A model generated the notes under the pieces. That model was not told where the DNA came from. It was given only the letters and a program-made list of their open reading frames with translations, and made no database searches. 64,000 nt of DNA from Bog-159 sp035308525. GTDB taxonomy: Bacteria > Acidobacteriota > Terriglobia > Bryobacterales > Bryobacteraceae. Of this stretch, positions 35,233 through 44,206 are shown in pieces; position 1 is the stretch's first letter; the number at the start of each line of letters is the position of its first letter. Made by a program: the position numbers and the translations under genes. The stretch spans positions 1-64,000 of the forward strand of contig DATGGM010000022.1 of NCBI GenBank assembly GCA_035308525.1, written 5' to 3'.

Positions 35233-36459
35233 CTATTTTGCAGTGTCCTTCTTCTGTAGCATTCTGCCCAGCTCCGCCTCTTTAGTTTGCTTCACGTGCT
35301 CACCCCTGGCAAACGCCGCCTTGCTGCCCTCCAGATCGCCCTTCAGCCGCAACAACTGGCCCAGCGTGTTGTAGGGTCCCGGATCGTCCGGATTCAACTG
35401 GATCGCCGCGCGCAGGGCCGCCTCCGCGCCCTCGCGATCCCCCTTCTGCTTCAAAGCCGTTCCCAACATGAAGTAAGCCTCGCCGTAATTCGGACGCTCC
35501 GCGATGGCCGCCTGCATCTGCTTGGCCGCTTCGTCGAACGCCCCCGTCTGCCAGTAGGCGATGCCCAAGGTGTAGTGCGCCTCCGCTAAGCTGGGGTCCA
35601 GTTCCAGTGCCCTTTGCAACTCCGCCTTGGCCGCTTCGATCTCGTCCTTGTTCTTCAGCGCGATCCCCAGATCGTAATGCGCGCTGGCCAGATCCGGATC
35701 CCGCCGGATGGCCTCCCGCAACTGCTCCACCGCTTTATTCAGATCGCCCTTCTGGATGCACGCAAACCCCAGGTTGACGCGCGCCATATTGAACGATGGG
35801 TCCGCTTCGAGGATCTTCTCGAACTGCGCAATACCTTCGTCCGCGCGGCGCGTGTTCACTAGCGTGGTCCCCAAGTTGTTGCGCGCGTCGCTGTCCGCCG
35901 GGTTCAGATCCACTGCGTGCCGGTACGCATCCACCGCCGCCGCCAGGTCTCCCGTCTGCTGTAGAGCCATGCCCAGCGAGTTCCAGGCATCCGCGCGCTT
36001 GCCGTCCAGCGCCACGGCTGCCTGCAGATGCGGCAGCGCATTCTTGTATTGGCCATCCGACTTGAGCGCCTCCCCGTAGCGGAACTGGTAGTCGAAGTTG
36101 CCCGCATCCAGCGCCGCGGCGCTCTGCAGATGAGGGATGGCGCGCGCATGCTCCTCCGCCAGCCAGCAAGCTACCCCCAGATGATACTGCGCCGGCGCGT
36201 AACCGGGGTCCAGGTCGAGCGCCCGCTGAAAGCTCTGGATGGCTTCGTCCCGCCGGTTCAGGACCGCCAGCAGAAACCCGACCTCATCTTCCAGGTTCGC
36301 CGATTTCGGATCGAGCGCCGCCGCTTGCTGGTAGACTGCCAGCGCACCCGCGGCATCCCCCTGCGCCTTCAGCGCAGCGCCGCGCGCCTCCAGGTCCCGC
36401 ACGGTGTCGGCGGCGTACGTCACTGAGCAAATGCAAAGGAGTAAGACCGGCAACCGCAC
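35233..36459 (-). CDS. exported TPR-repeat protein
   Basis: A 408-residue protein with a GTG start at 36459 and signal peptide MRLPVLLLCICSVTYAAD. The rest is about eleven TPR repeats such as AQYHLGVACWLAEEHARAI and AWNSLGMALQQTGDLAAAV, ending in a charged tail. The layout closely matches the TPR protein at 18184-19422, including the VGFLLA block near the N terminus, so the two are paralogues. A perfect TATAAT at 36468-36473 lies 8 nt before the start, which points to a leaderless message. Confidence 0.88.
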   Translation of the reverse strand: MRLPVLLLCICSVTYAADTVRDLEARGAALKAQGDAAGALAVYQQAAALDPKSANLEDEVGFLLAVLNRRDEAIQSFQRALDLDPGYAPAQYHLGVACWLAEEHARAIPHLQSAAALDAGNFDYQFRYGEALKSDGQYKNALPHLQAAVALDGKRADAWNSLGMALQQTGDLAAAVDAYRHAVDLNPADSDARNNLGTTLVNTRRADEGIAQFEKILEADPSFNMARVNLGFACIQKGDLNKAVEQLREAIRRDPDLASAHYDLGIALKNKDEIEAAKAELQRALELDPSLAEAHYTLGIAYWQTGAFDEAAKQMQAAIAERPNYGEAYFMLGTALKQKGDREGAEAALRAAIQLNPDDPGPYNTLGQLLRLKGDLEGSKAAFARGEHVKQTKEAELGRMLQKKDTAK

Positions 36460-36467
36460 TTGGGTCC

Positions 36468-36473
36468 ATTATA
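36468..36473 (-). promoter_or_regulatory. -10 box of the TPR gene
   Basis: A consensus TATAAT on the minus strand ends 8 nt before the GTG start at 36459. No good -35 is seen. The expected transcription start is at or next to the start codon. Confidence 0.45.
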
Positions 36474-36516
36474 TCGGTCGCGTGCCGGCGCGGGGGTTGG
36501 CGATTTCGGCGAGCCA

Positions 36517-36543
36517 TTGACCGGCTCCACCAGAGGGTATACT
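36517..36543 (+). promoter_or_regulatory. promoter of the glycoside hydrolase gene
   Basis: TTGACC (36517-36522) and TATACT (36538-36543), spaced 15 nt, lie directly upstream. The -10 ends 6 nt before the ATG at 36550, so the predicted transcript starts at the A of the start codon (leaderless). Confidence 0.5.
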
Positions 36544-36549
36544 CTACCC

Positions 36550-39048
36550 ATGCGTCTGGTACTGCTATTCCTTCTCGCGTTGGGTTGCCTGGCGGATGAA
36601 CCGTTAATCTCGCGCCCGGTGCGCGCGTGGGAGTTCGTGGACGTCACGGGACCGCGCGCCGGCCTGCTGGGGACGGAAGACGGCACGCTCGAAGCGTACG
36701 TGTATCCGCTAAAGATTTTCGGCGGCCTGAAGCTGCGGTTCATCACGGGCGCGCAAGTGATACCAGGCGAGAGCGTCGCGCGGCGCGTTTTGGCGCGGCC
36801 GGGATCATACACCATCACTTATGCGGGCGACGATTTCCAGGTTGCCGAGACGTTGCTGGCGCCCATCGGCGAGCCGGGCGCGCTGGTGCTGCTGAACGTG
36901 GAAGCGCGCAATCCGGTGCGGGTAGATGTGGAGTTCGTGCGGGACTTCCAGCTCATGTGGCCGGCGTCCATCGGCACTGGCTACGGCGAATGGAGCGATG
37001 CGCTGAAGGCCTTCCGGTTCGGGGCGGACGGGCAGCCTTACGCGGCGCTGTTCGGATCGCCGGACGCGTCGCTCGAATCGCAAGCTTACGCCACGAATTA
37101 TTCGAGCGCGGCGTATTCGGTGTTCACGCTGGGCGTCATCAAGGGTCACGCGGAGCGGGTGTTGGCAGTGGCCGCGTCCATGAAATCGGCGGACGAGGCG
37201 GCGGCGGTGTACCGGCGCCTGATTCAGCGGAGTGGCGCAATGGCCGGGGAAACCGCGCGGTATTATCGCGATTACTTGGCGAGCACCATCGAGCTGCGGC
37301 TGCCGGATGCGGCGCTGCAGCAGGCGTATGACTGGTCGCGCGTGAGCGTGCTGAAGGGATTCGTCGATAATCCGTTTCTGGGGCGGGGACTGGTGGCCGG
37401 GTATGGACCGTCGAAGGGAGCGTACCGGCCGGGGTTCGCGTGGTTCTTCGGCCGCGATTCGTTCTGGACGTCATTCGCCCTGACGGCGGCGGGGGATTTT
37501 GCCAATGCGCGGGCGGCCATCCAGTTCATTTCGCGATTCCAGCGGGACGACGGCAAGATTCCGCACGAGATCTCGCAATCGGCGAGCCTGCTCGACTGGT
37601 TCAAACAGTTCCCATATGGGTTCGCGTCCGCGGATGCCACGCCGCTATACGCCATCGCCACGGGGGATTACGTGCGGGCGAGCGGCGATACGGCCTTTGC
37701 GCGGGAGCAGGCGCCGCGGCTTTGGAAGTCGCTCGCGTTCATGCAATCGACACTGGATGAAACGGGCTTTCCGCGCAATCTGCGTGTGGGGCATGGCTGG
37801 GTGGAAGGCGGACCGCTGTTGCCCGTGCGGGTGGAGTTTTATCAAGCGGGCTGTTACGTGGAGGCGCTGCGCTCATTGGCGATGCTGGCGCGCGTGACGG
37901 GCGACGATGCGCGTGCCAAGCAGTTGGACGCGGAATTCGGACTGAAGCGGCAGGCGCTTGAGGAGCGCTTCTGGCTGGCGCAGTCGCACGATTACGCCTT
38001 CGCGGTGGGCGCCAACGGACAGCCGGTGGATCAGCCCAGCGTGCTGGCGGCCGTGCCGATGTGGTTCGATCTGCTCGACAGGCGGCACGCGCAGGAGATG
38101 GTCGGCCTGCTGGCGGACGAGCAGCACGCCACGGATTGGGGCATGCGGATCATTTCGTCGCGCAGCCCGCTTTACGATCCTTCGGGCTACCATTTCGGAT
38201 CTGTCTGGCCGCTGTTCACGGGTTGGGCCTCGGTGGGCGAATACCGCAACCATGCAGCCCAGCCGGCGCTGGCGAATCTGCGAGCCAATGCGTGGCTGGC
38301 GCTGGATGGCGCAGGCGGCAACACGACGGAAGTGCTTTCGGGCGACTCCTATTCGCCGCTCTCGACGGCCTCACCGCACCAGATCTGGTCGGCGGCCATG
38401 GTGGTTTCGCCGCTGCTGCGCGGCATGCTGGGACTGGAGATTGACGCGGGCGTGCGCAAACTGGTGTTCGCGCCGCATCTGCCGGCGAACTGGGAGACGG
38501 CCGGCGTCCACGGCATTCCCCTGGCCGGCGCGCGCGTGAACCTGGATCTCCGCCGGGACGGGAGTTCGCTCGAACTGACGGTCGGGAATCCCGGAAGCGG
38601 GACATTCGATCTGGAGTTTGCGCCGGCATATGCGCCGTGCGCGCATGTGGACAGCGCCACGCTGGACGGCAAGCCGGTTACCTGGAAGACGGACGAGGAG
38701 ATACTGGACTGGCATCCGCGATTTTCGGTGGCGGTCAAGCCGGGAAAGACGACGCTCAAGATCCGGCATCACGGCATGTTCGGGTATGCGGCGCCGTTCG
38801 AGCCGCCGCGGCTGGCCGAGCCGAGCTCGAATCTGAAGGTGGTTTCCGAGCAGTGGACGGACCAGGGGCGAAGGCTGGCGCTGACGGTAGAGGGGCGCGC
38901 GGCGCGTGATTACCGGCTGGAGCTGGTGAATGGCGATCTGCTGGCGAACGTGGAAGGCGCGCGGCGCGCGGGCGAGGGCTTGATCGTGAGCATGCCCGGC
39001 GGGAGCGCCGGGTATGTCAGCACCCGGATTGTGTTTGTGCTGCGTTAG
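36550..39048 (+). CDS. exported (alpha/alpha)6-barrel glycoside hydrolase, debranching-enzyme-like
   Basis: An 832-residue protein. The ATG at 36550 starts a signal peptide (RLVLLFLLALGCLAD), which the longer frame from 36460 would bury. A beta-rich N-terminal domain (~25-240) is followed by a six-hairpin catalytic domain (~270-660) with FAWFFGRDSFWTSFALTAAG, ISRFQRDDGKIPHEISQ and SGYHFGSVWPLFTGWASVG, in the style of amylo-alpha-1,6-glucosidase/glycogen-debranching proteins. A C-terminal beta domain follows. It would cut an alpha-glucan or related oligosaccharide outside the cytoplasm. It is convergent with the trehalase gene, so the pair may serve breakdown of storage or osmoprotectant sugars. 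The precise substrate is not certain. Confidence 0.75.
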   Translation: MRLVLLFLLALGCLADEPLISRPVRAWEFVDVTGPRAGLLGTEDGTLEAYVYPLKIFGGLKLRFITGAQVIPGESVARRVLARPGSYTITYAGDDFQVAETLLAPIGEPGALVLLNVEARNPVRVDVEFVRDFQLMWPASIGTGYGEWSDALKAFRFGADGQPYAALFGSPDASLESQAYATNYSSAAYSVFTLGVIKGHAERVLAVAASMKSADEAAAVYRRLIQRSGAMAGETARYYRDYLASTIELRLPDAALQQAYDWSRVSVLKGFVDNPFLGRGLVAGYGPSKGAYRPGFAWFFGRDSFWTSFALTAAGDFANARAAIQFISRFQRDDGKIPHEISQSASLLDWFKQFPYGFASADATPLYAIATGDYVRASGDTAFAREQAPRLWKSLAFMQSTLDETGFPRNLRVGHGWVEGGPLLPVRVEFYQAGCYVEALRSLAMLARVTGDDARAKQLDAEFGLKRQALEERFWLAQSHDYAFAVGANGQPVDQPSVLAAVPMWFDLLDRRHAQEMVGLLADEQHATDWGMRIISSRSPLYDPSGYHFGSVWPLFTGWASVGEYRNHAAQPALANLRANAWLALDGAGGNTTEVLSGDSYSPLSTASPHQIWSAAMVVSPLLRGMLGLEIDAGVRKLVFAPHLPANWETAGVHGIPLAGARVNLDLRRDGSSLELTVGNPGSGTFDLEFAPAYAPCAHVDSATLDGKPVTWKTDEEILDWHPRFSVAVKPGKTTLKIRHHGMFGYAAPFEPPRLAEPSSNLKVVSEQWTDQGRRLALTVEGRAARDYRLELVNGDLLANVEGARRAGEGLIVSMPGGSAGYVSTRIVFVLR

Positions 39049-39087
39049 GCCGATCCTACGGCGTCTTCCTCCTGCTGCATGCAACTG

Positions 39088-39107
39088 GGGGACCCGGGCC
39101 GGGCCCC
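39088..39107. terminator. possible hairpin between convergent glycosidase genes
   Basis: A 7-bp GC-only stem with one bulged A and a 5-nt loop lies between the two convergent stops. It has no T-run on either strand, so it is at best a weak terminator. Confidence 0.25.
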
Positions 39108-39140
39108 GAAAACCCGCACGCCACCAGCCAGCGGCGAGAA

Positions 39141-40703
39141 TCAATGCAGTTCGTCCACGAGCCGCGTGTACACCGCGTTGGTCCACCCGAACCCTGCCTG
39201 GTTCGACTGGTACCCATAACGGATGCTGCTGCTGTCCGTGCCGCGCCGGACCACGTCGTACTTCTCCACGATGAATCCGACCTTGGCGTATTCGTCCTCG
39301 ACCAGTGAGACAAATTCGCGCGAAATGCGGTCCGCATCGGCCTTGAAGCCGTAGCGGCGCAGTCCTTCCACTGCAATCAGCTGTAAAGGCGCCCAGCCGA
39401 AGGGCAGGTCCCACTGGTTGCCGCTCTCGTACGTGCTGGTGGCCAGGCCGCCTGGCCGCTCGAACTTCACCACATTCCGCGCCACGGCCGCGGCCTGCTC
39501 CTTGCTCGCGATGCCGGCCCAGAGCGGATAGAACGTGGTCAGGAACGGGTACCGGCGGATGGACTTGTGGGCGAAATTGTAATCGTAGTAGAGCTTGTCC
39601 TGCGTGTCCCACATCAGCCGGTTAATGGCCTCCGCGCGATCCGCCGCCCGCTTCCGCCAGGTAGCCGCATCCGCCTCCTTGCCCAGAATCGCGGCAATCT
39701 CCGCCGTCTGGCTTTCCATCAGGTACAGCAGTGAGTTTAAACACACGGGATCGTAATGAATAATGTCCACGCTGAAAGGGCCGAAACGGTTGGAAGGATC
39801 GAACCCGGATTCGCGCATCGAGCGGTCCCCCTTGTAGAAGAGATCCGTGAGCACGCCGCGCTTTTGGTCGAAGAACTCGCCCACGTCGTAGTCGGGCACT
39901 TTGTTCGTACGGTAATAGTCCTTCACTCGATCGTAGTGTGTCAGTCCCCGCGCGTCCCGTTCGGCCGAAAGCGATTCCGGCGCAGGACCGTCACCCAGGT
40001 CGTAATAGCGTGACAACCCGGTCGACGGCGTGAGGTGCGGCTCGCTGGTCCAGAAGCGATAGTAGGATTCGATTGCGGGCAACGCGGCGGCCAGCCACTG
40101 CCGATCCTTGCTGCGCTCGTAGACGCCCAGTACCATCTGCGTCAGAAAAGGAGGCTGCGAGCGCGTCAGGTAATAAGTTCGGTTGGCGTTCAGGATCTTT
40201 CCGTAGTTCCGGATTTCGTACAGAAAGTTGTCAGCCATGTCCTTGGCCAGCGCGTCCTCATGATCGCGCAGCAGACCTACCTGAATGAAGTAACTGTCCC
40301 ACCCGTACATCTCGTTGAAGCGGCCGCCGGGCACCACGTACGGCCGCGGCAGATAGAGCAGGCCCTCGTCCTTCAACCGCGCGGTATCCTCCGGCAGCTT
40401 GCGGATCTCGATGCTCTCGAAATCGCGCGCCGCCATGTCCCGCCGCAGTTGCTGTTCGATCGATTGCAGATCCTCCTTCGCCGGGATATAGACCGGCCAG
40501 CGCCCGTTTCCCAACGGCTGAAATTTGGGATCCGCGGCGGCCGACGCCAGATTACGATTGGAGCGCGTCAGCACGCCCCACATCTTCTGTATATAATCCT
40601 GAATCGGCGCGTACTGCGCCTTGGGAGCAGTCTGCGCGGCCAGCGTCGCCAGGAATAGCGCCGCGAGACCCAACGGGAGGAAGTAACGTGTACGCCGGTG
40701 CAA
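39141..40703 (-). CDS. treA: periplasmic trehalase (GH37)
   Basis: A 520-residue trehalase, which splits trehalose into two glucose molecules. Both family signatures are present: PGGRFNEMYGWDSYF (residues ~125-139) and QWDLPFGWAP (near 430). The signal peptide (residues 1-23, FLPLGLAALFLATLAAQ) places it in the periplasm, as for TreA. The start is a TTG at 40703; a -10-like TATACT lies 6 nt before it, so the start is probably right and the message leaderless. The length is typical of bacterial GH37 enzymes. Confidence 0.93.
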   Translation of the reverse strand: MHRRTRYFLPLGLAALFLATLAAQTAPKAQYAPIQDYIQKMWGVLTRSNRNLASAAADPKFQPLGNGRWPVYIPAKEDLQSIEQQLRRDMAARDFESIEIRKLPEDTARLKDEGLLYLPRPYVVPGGRFNEMYGWDSYFIQVGLLRDHEDALAKDMADNFLYEIRNYGKILNANRTYYLTRSQPPFLTQMVLGVYERSKDRQWLAAALPAIESYYRFWTSEPHLTPSTGLSRYYDLGDGPAPESLSAERDARGLTHYDRVKDYYRTNKVPDYDVGEFFDQKRGVLTDLFYKGDRSMRESGFDPSNRFGPFSVDIIHYDPVCLNSLLYLMESQTAEIAAILGKEADAATWRKRAADRAEAINRLMWDTQDKLYYDYNFAHKSIRRYPFLTTFYPLWAGIASKEQAAAVARNVVKFERPGGLATSTYESGNQWDLPFGWAPLQLIAVEGLRRYGFKADADRISREFVSLVEDEYAKVGFIVEKYDVVRRGTDSSSIRYGYQSNQAGFGWTNAVYTRLVDELH

Positions 40704-40709
40704 GCAAAC

Positions 40710-40715
40710 AGTATA
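40710..40715 (-). promoter_or_regulatory. -10 box of the trehalase gene
   Basis: TATACT on the minus strand is followed by 6 nt and then the TTG start of the trehalase gene. No convincing -35 hexamer is seen. Confidence 0.4.
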
Positions 40716-40876
40716 TTACTTTAAGCGATGAATCCCGGCATCCTCGCAGGCTTTTGGTTCGCCGGCGCCTTCGTAGCTCTCCGCGGCTCGTTCCGGACCG
40801 CCGAATCGAACGGGCCCTGCAGAATCACGAACGCGTCAGCCCGAACCGGAAGTGAAAGTCGAGATTCAGACATGTG

Positions 40877-42394
40877 CTAAGACGCCTGACGCTCGCTTGC
40901 GCCGCGCCCGATGCGGATGGCGGCGGCCATCGCGTCACGCACGCGGCCCAGAGACGGGCGCGCCGTGTCCAGTCCTGGCGCGGCGCTCTGACGGTCGGCA
41001 TACAGGCATCCCACCGACCTCTGGTCCACCACGATGGGGAAGAGCGCAAAGGCGGTGGGTTCCAGCGCGGTCACCAGCGCGCTGCGGTCGTACCGGCCAT
41101 CCCGCGAGCAATCGATCAACACATCTTTATTGCTTTGCACCGCGGCGCGAATCGGTCCTTCCAGACGGTCGAGCGGAAAATTGAAGCGGCGCAGCACGTC
41201 CTCGGCGATGCCCCCTGTTGCCAGCCGCCCTCGAATGGAAGTCTGCTCGTCGTTCAGAAGCGCGAATACTGCCCGGTCGAAGCCCACGGTGTGGACCGCA
41301 TCGAGCAGCGCGCTGATGACCGCGGTCACCTCAAAGCCGTTCTGCTGCAACGACCGGTCGGCATCTTCCACTGCCCGATCGAGCGTGTGCAGCCCGGCGG
41401 CGTCGAACACCGGCGCCGACGACAGCAGATGGCGCGCCCGTTCCGCCTGACGGTCCAGACGCAGCCGGCTGTTTGGAATTCCAAGCGCCGCAAAGGTCTG
41501 CTGCGTCTCGGCGGCCGCGCACTCCGCCACGCGCTGCAGGTCGCGCGCGGGCAGCAGCACGCGCCGTCCCAGCCGGTCCACGATCGAAGGAAGCCGGACT
41601 CCGTCGATGCCCGCGCCATCCCGGTATACGGCGTGCGTCAGGTGGCGCGCATAGTCCGCGATGGAAGCCAGGCAGCGGTCCTGCGGAGATCCCACCATCG
41701 CCCCGAGTCCGCGCAGGCACAGGTACACCTTGGAAGGCATATTCCAGCCCGACGCCACGCGCAAACCGACTTCGTCCCAGGAGAAATCCATGACCCGCAG
41801 GCAGGCCGCGCGGGCGCCGATATTCTCCTCATGCATTGTCAGGATAATCTTCGAGTACTCCTCGGGACAATGGCACCCGATCAGCACTTCGCCCAAATTC
41901 CGGAACAGCCCGCATATGTGCGCCTCCTCGGGGCGAGGATAGCCGACGGCCGCGGCAATTTCCCGGCTATGCACGGCGCTCAGCAGCGACAGCATCATCA
42001 ACTCGCGCAGACCGGGCGCGCGATTCGCAAAATACTCGATGTAGCGAACCGCGCTCACCAGGTTGCGCAGGGTCTCCCAGCCCAGCAACACGATGCCGTG
42101 CGGCACACTGAGGATCGGCCGGCCCGAGCGATTATAGAGCGCCGAATTGGCCGCCCGCAGGATCTGCGACGTTAAGCCCAGGTCCCTGAGCACCACGCGG
42201 GCCAGGCCGCTGGAGCTGCCGCCGTCCAGATCCAGCGTGCGCGCGATCACGTCGTTGGCGTGTTCGCAGAAGGGCGGCACGCCTTCCTCGCGCGCGATGC
42301 GCCGGACACAGAATTCCAGCTTCTGTTGCCTGCTCGTGGACCGGCGCGCTTCCGCGCCGATCGTGCTGTCCAGCTTTGGCTCACCCATGCGCAT
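40877..42394 (-). CDS. HDOD domain and GAF-like domain signalling protein
   Basis: A 505-residue cytoplasmic protein. Residues ~30-240 form an HDOD domain (a relative of HD phosphohydrolases without catalytic residues): VVLRDLGLTSQILRAANSAL, SVPHGIVLLGWETLRNLVSA and HICGLFRNLGEVLI are the typical blocks. Residues ~340-490 look like a GAF-type sensor (AVFALLNDEQTSIRGRLATG, GCLYADRQ). Such proteins act in signalling, motility or cell-cycle control through protein contacts. It is a single gene, divergent from the DUF350 gene. The 170-nt gap between it and the trehalase gene holds nothing I can support. Confidence 0.82.
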   Translation of the reverse strand: MRMGEPKLDSTIGAEARRSTSRQQKLEFCVRRIAREEGVPPFCEHANDVIARTLDLDGGSSSGLARVVLRDLGLTSQILRAANSALYNRSGRPILSVPHGIVLLGWETLRNLVSAVRYIEYFANRAPGLRELMMLSLLSAVHSREIAAAVGYPRPEEAHICGLFRNLGEVLIGCHCPEEYSKIILTMHEENIGARAACLRVMDFSWDEVGLRVASGWNMPSKVYLCLRGLGAMVGSPQDRCLASIADYARHLTHAVYRDGAGIDGVRLPSIVDRLGRRVLLPARDLQRVAECAAAETQQTFAALGIPNSRLRLDRQAERARHLLSSAPVFDAAGLHTLDRAVEDADRSLQQNGFEVTAVISALLDAVHTVGFDRAVFALLNDEQTSIRGRLATGGIAEDVLRRFNFPLDRLEGPIRAAVQSNKDVLIDCSRDGRYDRSALVTALEPTAFALFPIVVDQRSVGCLYADRQSAAPGLDTARPSLGRVRDAMAAAIRIGRGASERQAS

Positions 42395-42512
42395 CTCGGG
42401 ATAGGACGATGGCCGCCCACAACGCGGCTGGCGCGCCCGATCTACCTGCTCTCATCGGCCGATCGCCCGATTTCTTCCGCTGCCCCCCGAATCCTGGTAT
42501 TCTGGCGGGTTC

Positions 42513-42719
42513 ATGCTGACCGAGCATCCGCTCCTGAACGCCGTGATCTTCGCTTCACTGGGGATCGCGGTGTTCGCCGTGGCGTACGCCGTTCTGCTGA
42601 AGCTGACGCCCCTGAACCTGTGGCGGGAACTCACTGGCGAGCGCAATGTGGCTGTTGCCATCTTTGCCGGCGCAGCGGCCATCGGCATCTGTCTGATCAT
42701 CGCCGCTGCCATGCATTAA
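42513..42719 (+). CDS. small DUF350-type membrane protein
   Basis: A 68-residue protein with two membrane helices (residues ~8-30 and 45-67). The stretch LTPLNLWRELTGERNVAVAI with FAGAAAIGI resembles one repeat of DUF350, whose usual form has two repeats and twice the length. Function of the family is unknown. The gene is followed 20 nt later by the next small gene on the same strand. Confidence 0.7.
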   Translation: MLTEHPLLNAVIFASLGIAVFAVAYAVLLKLTPLNLWRELTGERNVAVAIFAGAAAIGICLIIAAAMH

Positions 42720-42727
42720 GCTTGTGC

Positions 42728-42733
42728 TAACTT
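42728..42733 (+). promoter_or_regulatory. -10-like hexamer ahead of the 42740 gene
   Basis: TAACTT is followed by 6 nt and then the ATG at 42740, the same spacing as at other genes in this window. The match to TATAAT is weak on its own. Confidence 0.3.
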
Positions 42734-42739
42734 CTACCT

Positions 42740-43018
42740 ATGGCGTTTGAGTCCGATAAAGTGATGTTTGAAATCTATCGCGAGACCGGGTACTCCGGAA
42801 AATATCGCGTGGTCTACTTTACCGAACTGCAGGATCACAATAAGGAAACCGAGATCAACCACGCGCTCAACGGCGAGCATTTCTACGACGGTTTTATAAA
42901 GAATTACCGTAAGGAAGAGGCCAAGGAGATCGTAGAAGCCTGCCTCACCCGCTTGAATAGCGGCGAGAAGTTGGACCCGGGTGACGTGGAGCGCGCTCTG
43001 GGCGACCACATCGCCTGA
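42740..43018 (+). CDS. conserved small acidic protein of unknown function
   Basis: A 92-residue soluble protein, acidic, with a mixed fold: a beta-like start (VMFEIYRETGYSGKYRVVYF) and a helical end (KEEAKEIVEACLTRL, DVERALGDHIA). I do not recognise a named family. Coding is supported by codon use, the absence of overlaps, and the following gene that starts 8 nt later on the same strand. Confidence 0.7.
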   Translation: MAFESDKVMFEIYRETGYSGKYRVVYFTELQDHNKETEINHALNGEHFYDGFIKNYRKEEAKEIVEACLTRLNSGEKLDPGDVERALGDHIA

Positions 43019-43025
43019 TACCCCG

Positions 43026-43535
43026 GTGCAAATCACCCGCTATGCCAGCCTGACCGAGCCCCAGTTTCTGGGCTGCACCAGCGCTTTCGCCGATGCGCTG
43101 TCCGGCGAGCTGAATTCCGCGGCGATGTACTTGCGGAAGCTGGAGGGGCAAGCCAAGGGCGCTGCCTTCGCGTACGAGATGTCGCTCGACCGCCATCGCT
43201 ACGGAGCGCTAACCGTGCTCGATCGCTGGGGCGCGCTGGTGGACGCCTTCGGTCCGCACATCGCGCTGAGCCGGTACCCGGCCATCGTGTCGGAGGCGCC
43301 GGCGCGCGTACGCACCGCCGAAAGCATTCTGGGGCATGTCAATGAGCTGATCGACGCCGCCGATCGCTATTCCAGCCCTGTGGTGGAAGCCTGCGTTCTG
43401 GCCTTCCAGTCGCTGGCGACCACTTTCGCCGAAGAGCGCCAGGCCGCCGATCAATCCGCGCGTCTGGGACCCATGCTGCCGGAAGAGTTCAAGGAGGCGC
43501 GCATGATCTTCCAGCACGATCTGGCGGCGCGCTAG
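43026..43535 (+). CDS. conserved protein of unknown function
   Basis: A 169-residue, mostly helical soluble protein. The GTG at 43026 is chosen because the longer frame (from 42981) would overlap the previous gene by 38 nt and add a low-quality start. No known domain is seen. The TAG stop shares the bases CTAG with the stop of the convergent methyltransferase gene, a 4-nt overlap. It forms a small cluster with the two genes before it. Confidence 0.65.
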   Translation: MQITRYASLTEPQFLGCTSAFADALSGELNSAAMYLRKLEGQAKGAAFAYEMSLDRHRYGALTVLDRWGALVDAFGPHIALSRYPAIVSEAPARVRTAESILGHVNELIDAADRYSSPVVEACVLAFQSLATTFAEERQAADQSARLGPMLPEEFKEARMIFQHDLAAR

Positions 43536-44206
43536 GACGTCTTCTCGAAGACCACCATGTACTGGCTGTCCTTGATGTGCTCGTGTTCGGACACCTTGTG
43601 GAAGCCGTTGCTCTCGACTTCACGCACCAGGTCCGGCTCATCCAGCCGGATGTGTTTCACGGCGTCGCCGCCGGGCATGGCGTTCGGCCGTTTGTAATAC
43701 TCCACGACGATCAGGCGGCCGCCATTCCGCAATGCCCGCCGGAAACCGGCCAGCATCTTGTCCGGATAGTTGTAGTGGTGATAGGAATCGAGCGCCAGGA
43801 TCACGTCCACAGCGCCCGCTTCGAGCGCCGGATCGGCCTCCGACCCTTTGACGAACCGCACGTTGTCCAGCTTCTCGTCCGCGGCGTGCTTCCTGGCCGC
43901 GTCCAGAAAGTCGTCGAAGATGTCTTCCGCTACCACGTGCCCGGAAGGTCCCACGGCGCGGCTCAGGTAGGGCAGCATGTAGCCGACGCCGGTGCCGATG
44001 TCCGCCACGGTCATGCCAGGTTTGATCCCCATGGCCTCCGTCAGTTCCTGCGGACGTTCGGTGGCGTCGCGCCCCGGACTCCCCAGGCCGGCGGCGATGG
44101 ACTTGCGCCCTTCGGCTGTCTGATAACGCTCGTTGGCATCTTTGGCGACTTGCGCCCACAGAGTGGCGCAGAAAGCCGCCGGCAAAACCAGGCGATAAAT
44201 TTTCAT
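43532..44206 (-). CDS. exported class I SAM-dependent methyltransferase
   Basis: A 224-residue methyltransferase. The SAM-binding motif is VADIGTGVGYMLPYLS (glycine loop), followed by VVAEDIFDDFLDAARKHA, DVILALDSYHHYNYPD and LRNGGRLIVVEYYKRP. Before it stands a signal peptide, MKIYRLVLPAAFCATLWAQ, so the protein appears to be exported, where SAM is normally scarce; this is a real oddity known from some acidobacterial and planctomycete relatives. It starts 4 nt inside the end of hom, so the two are cotranscribed. The substrate is unknown. Confidence 0.82.
   Translation of the reverse strand: MKIYRLVLPAAFCATLWAQVAKDANERYQTAEGRKSIAAGLGSPGRDATERPQELTEAMGIKPGMTVADIGTGVGYMLPYLSRAVGPSGHVVAEDIFDDFLDAARKHAADEKLDNVRFVKGSEADPALEAGAVDVILALDSYHHYNYPDKMLAGFRRALRNGGRLIVVEYYKRPNAMPGGDAVKHIRLDEPDLVREVESNGFHKVSEHEHIKDSQYMVVFEKTS

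Noticed and set aside
40728..40880. Small plus-strand frame of 50 codons between trehalase and the HDOD gene
   Set aside because: It has no ribosome site, no family and overlaps the 3' end of the HDOD gene; nothing supports it as a gene.
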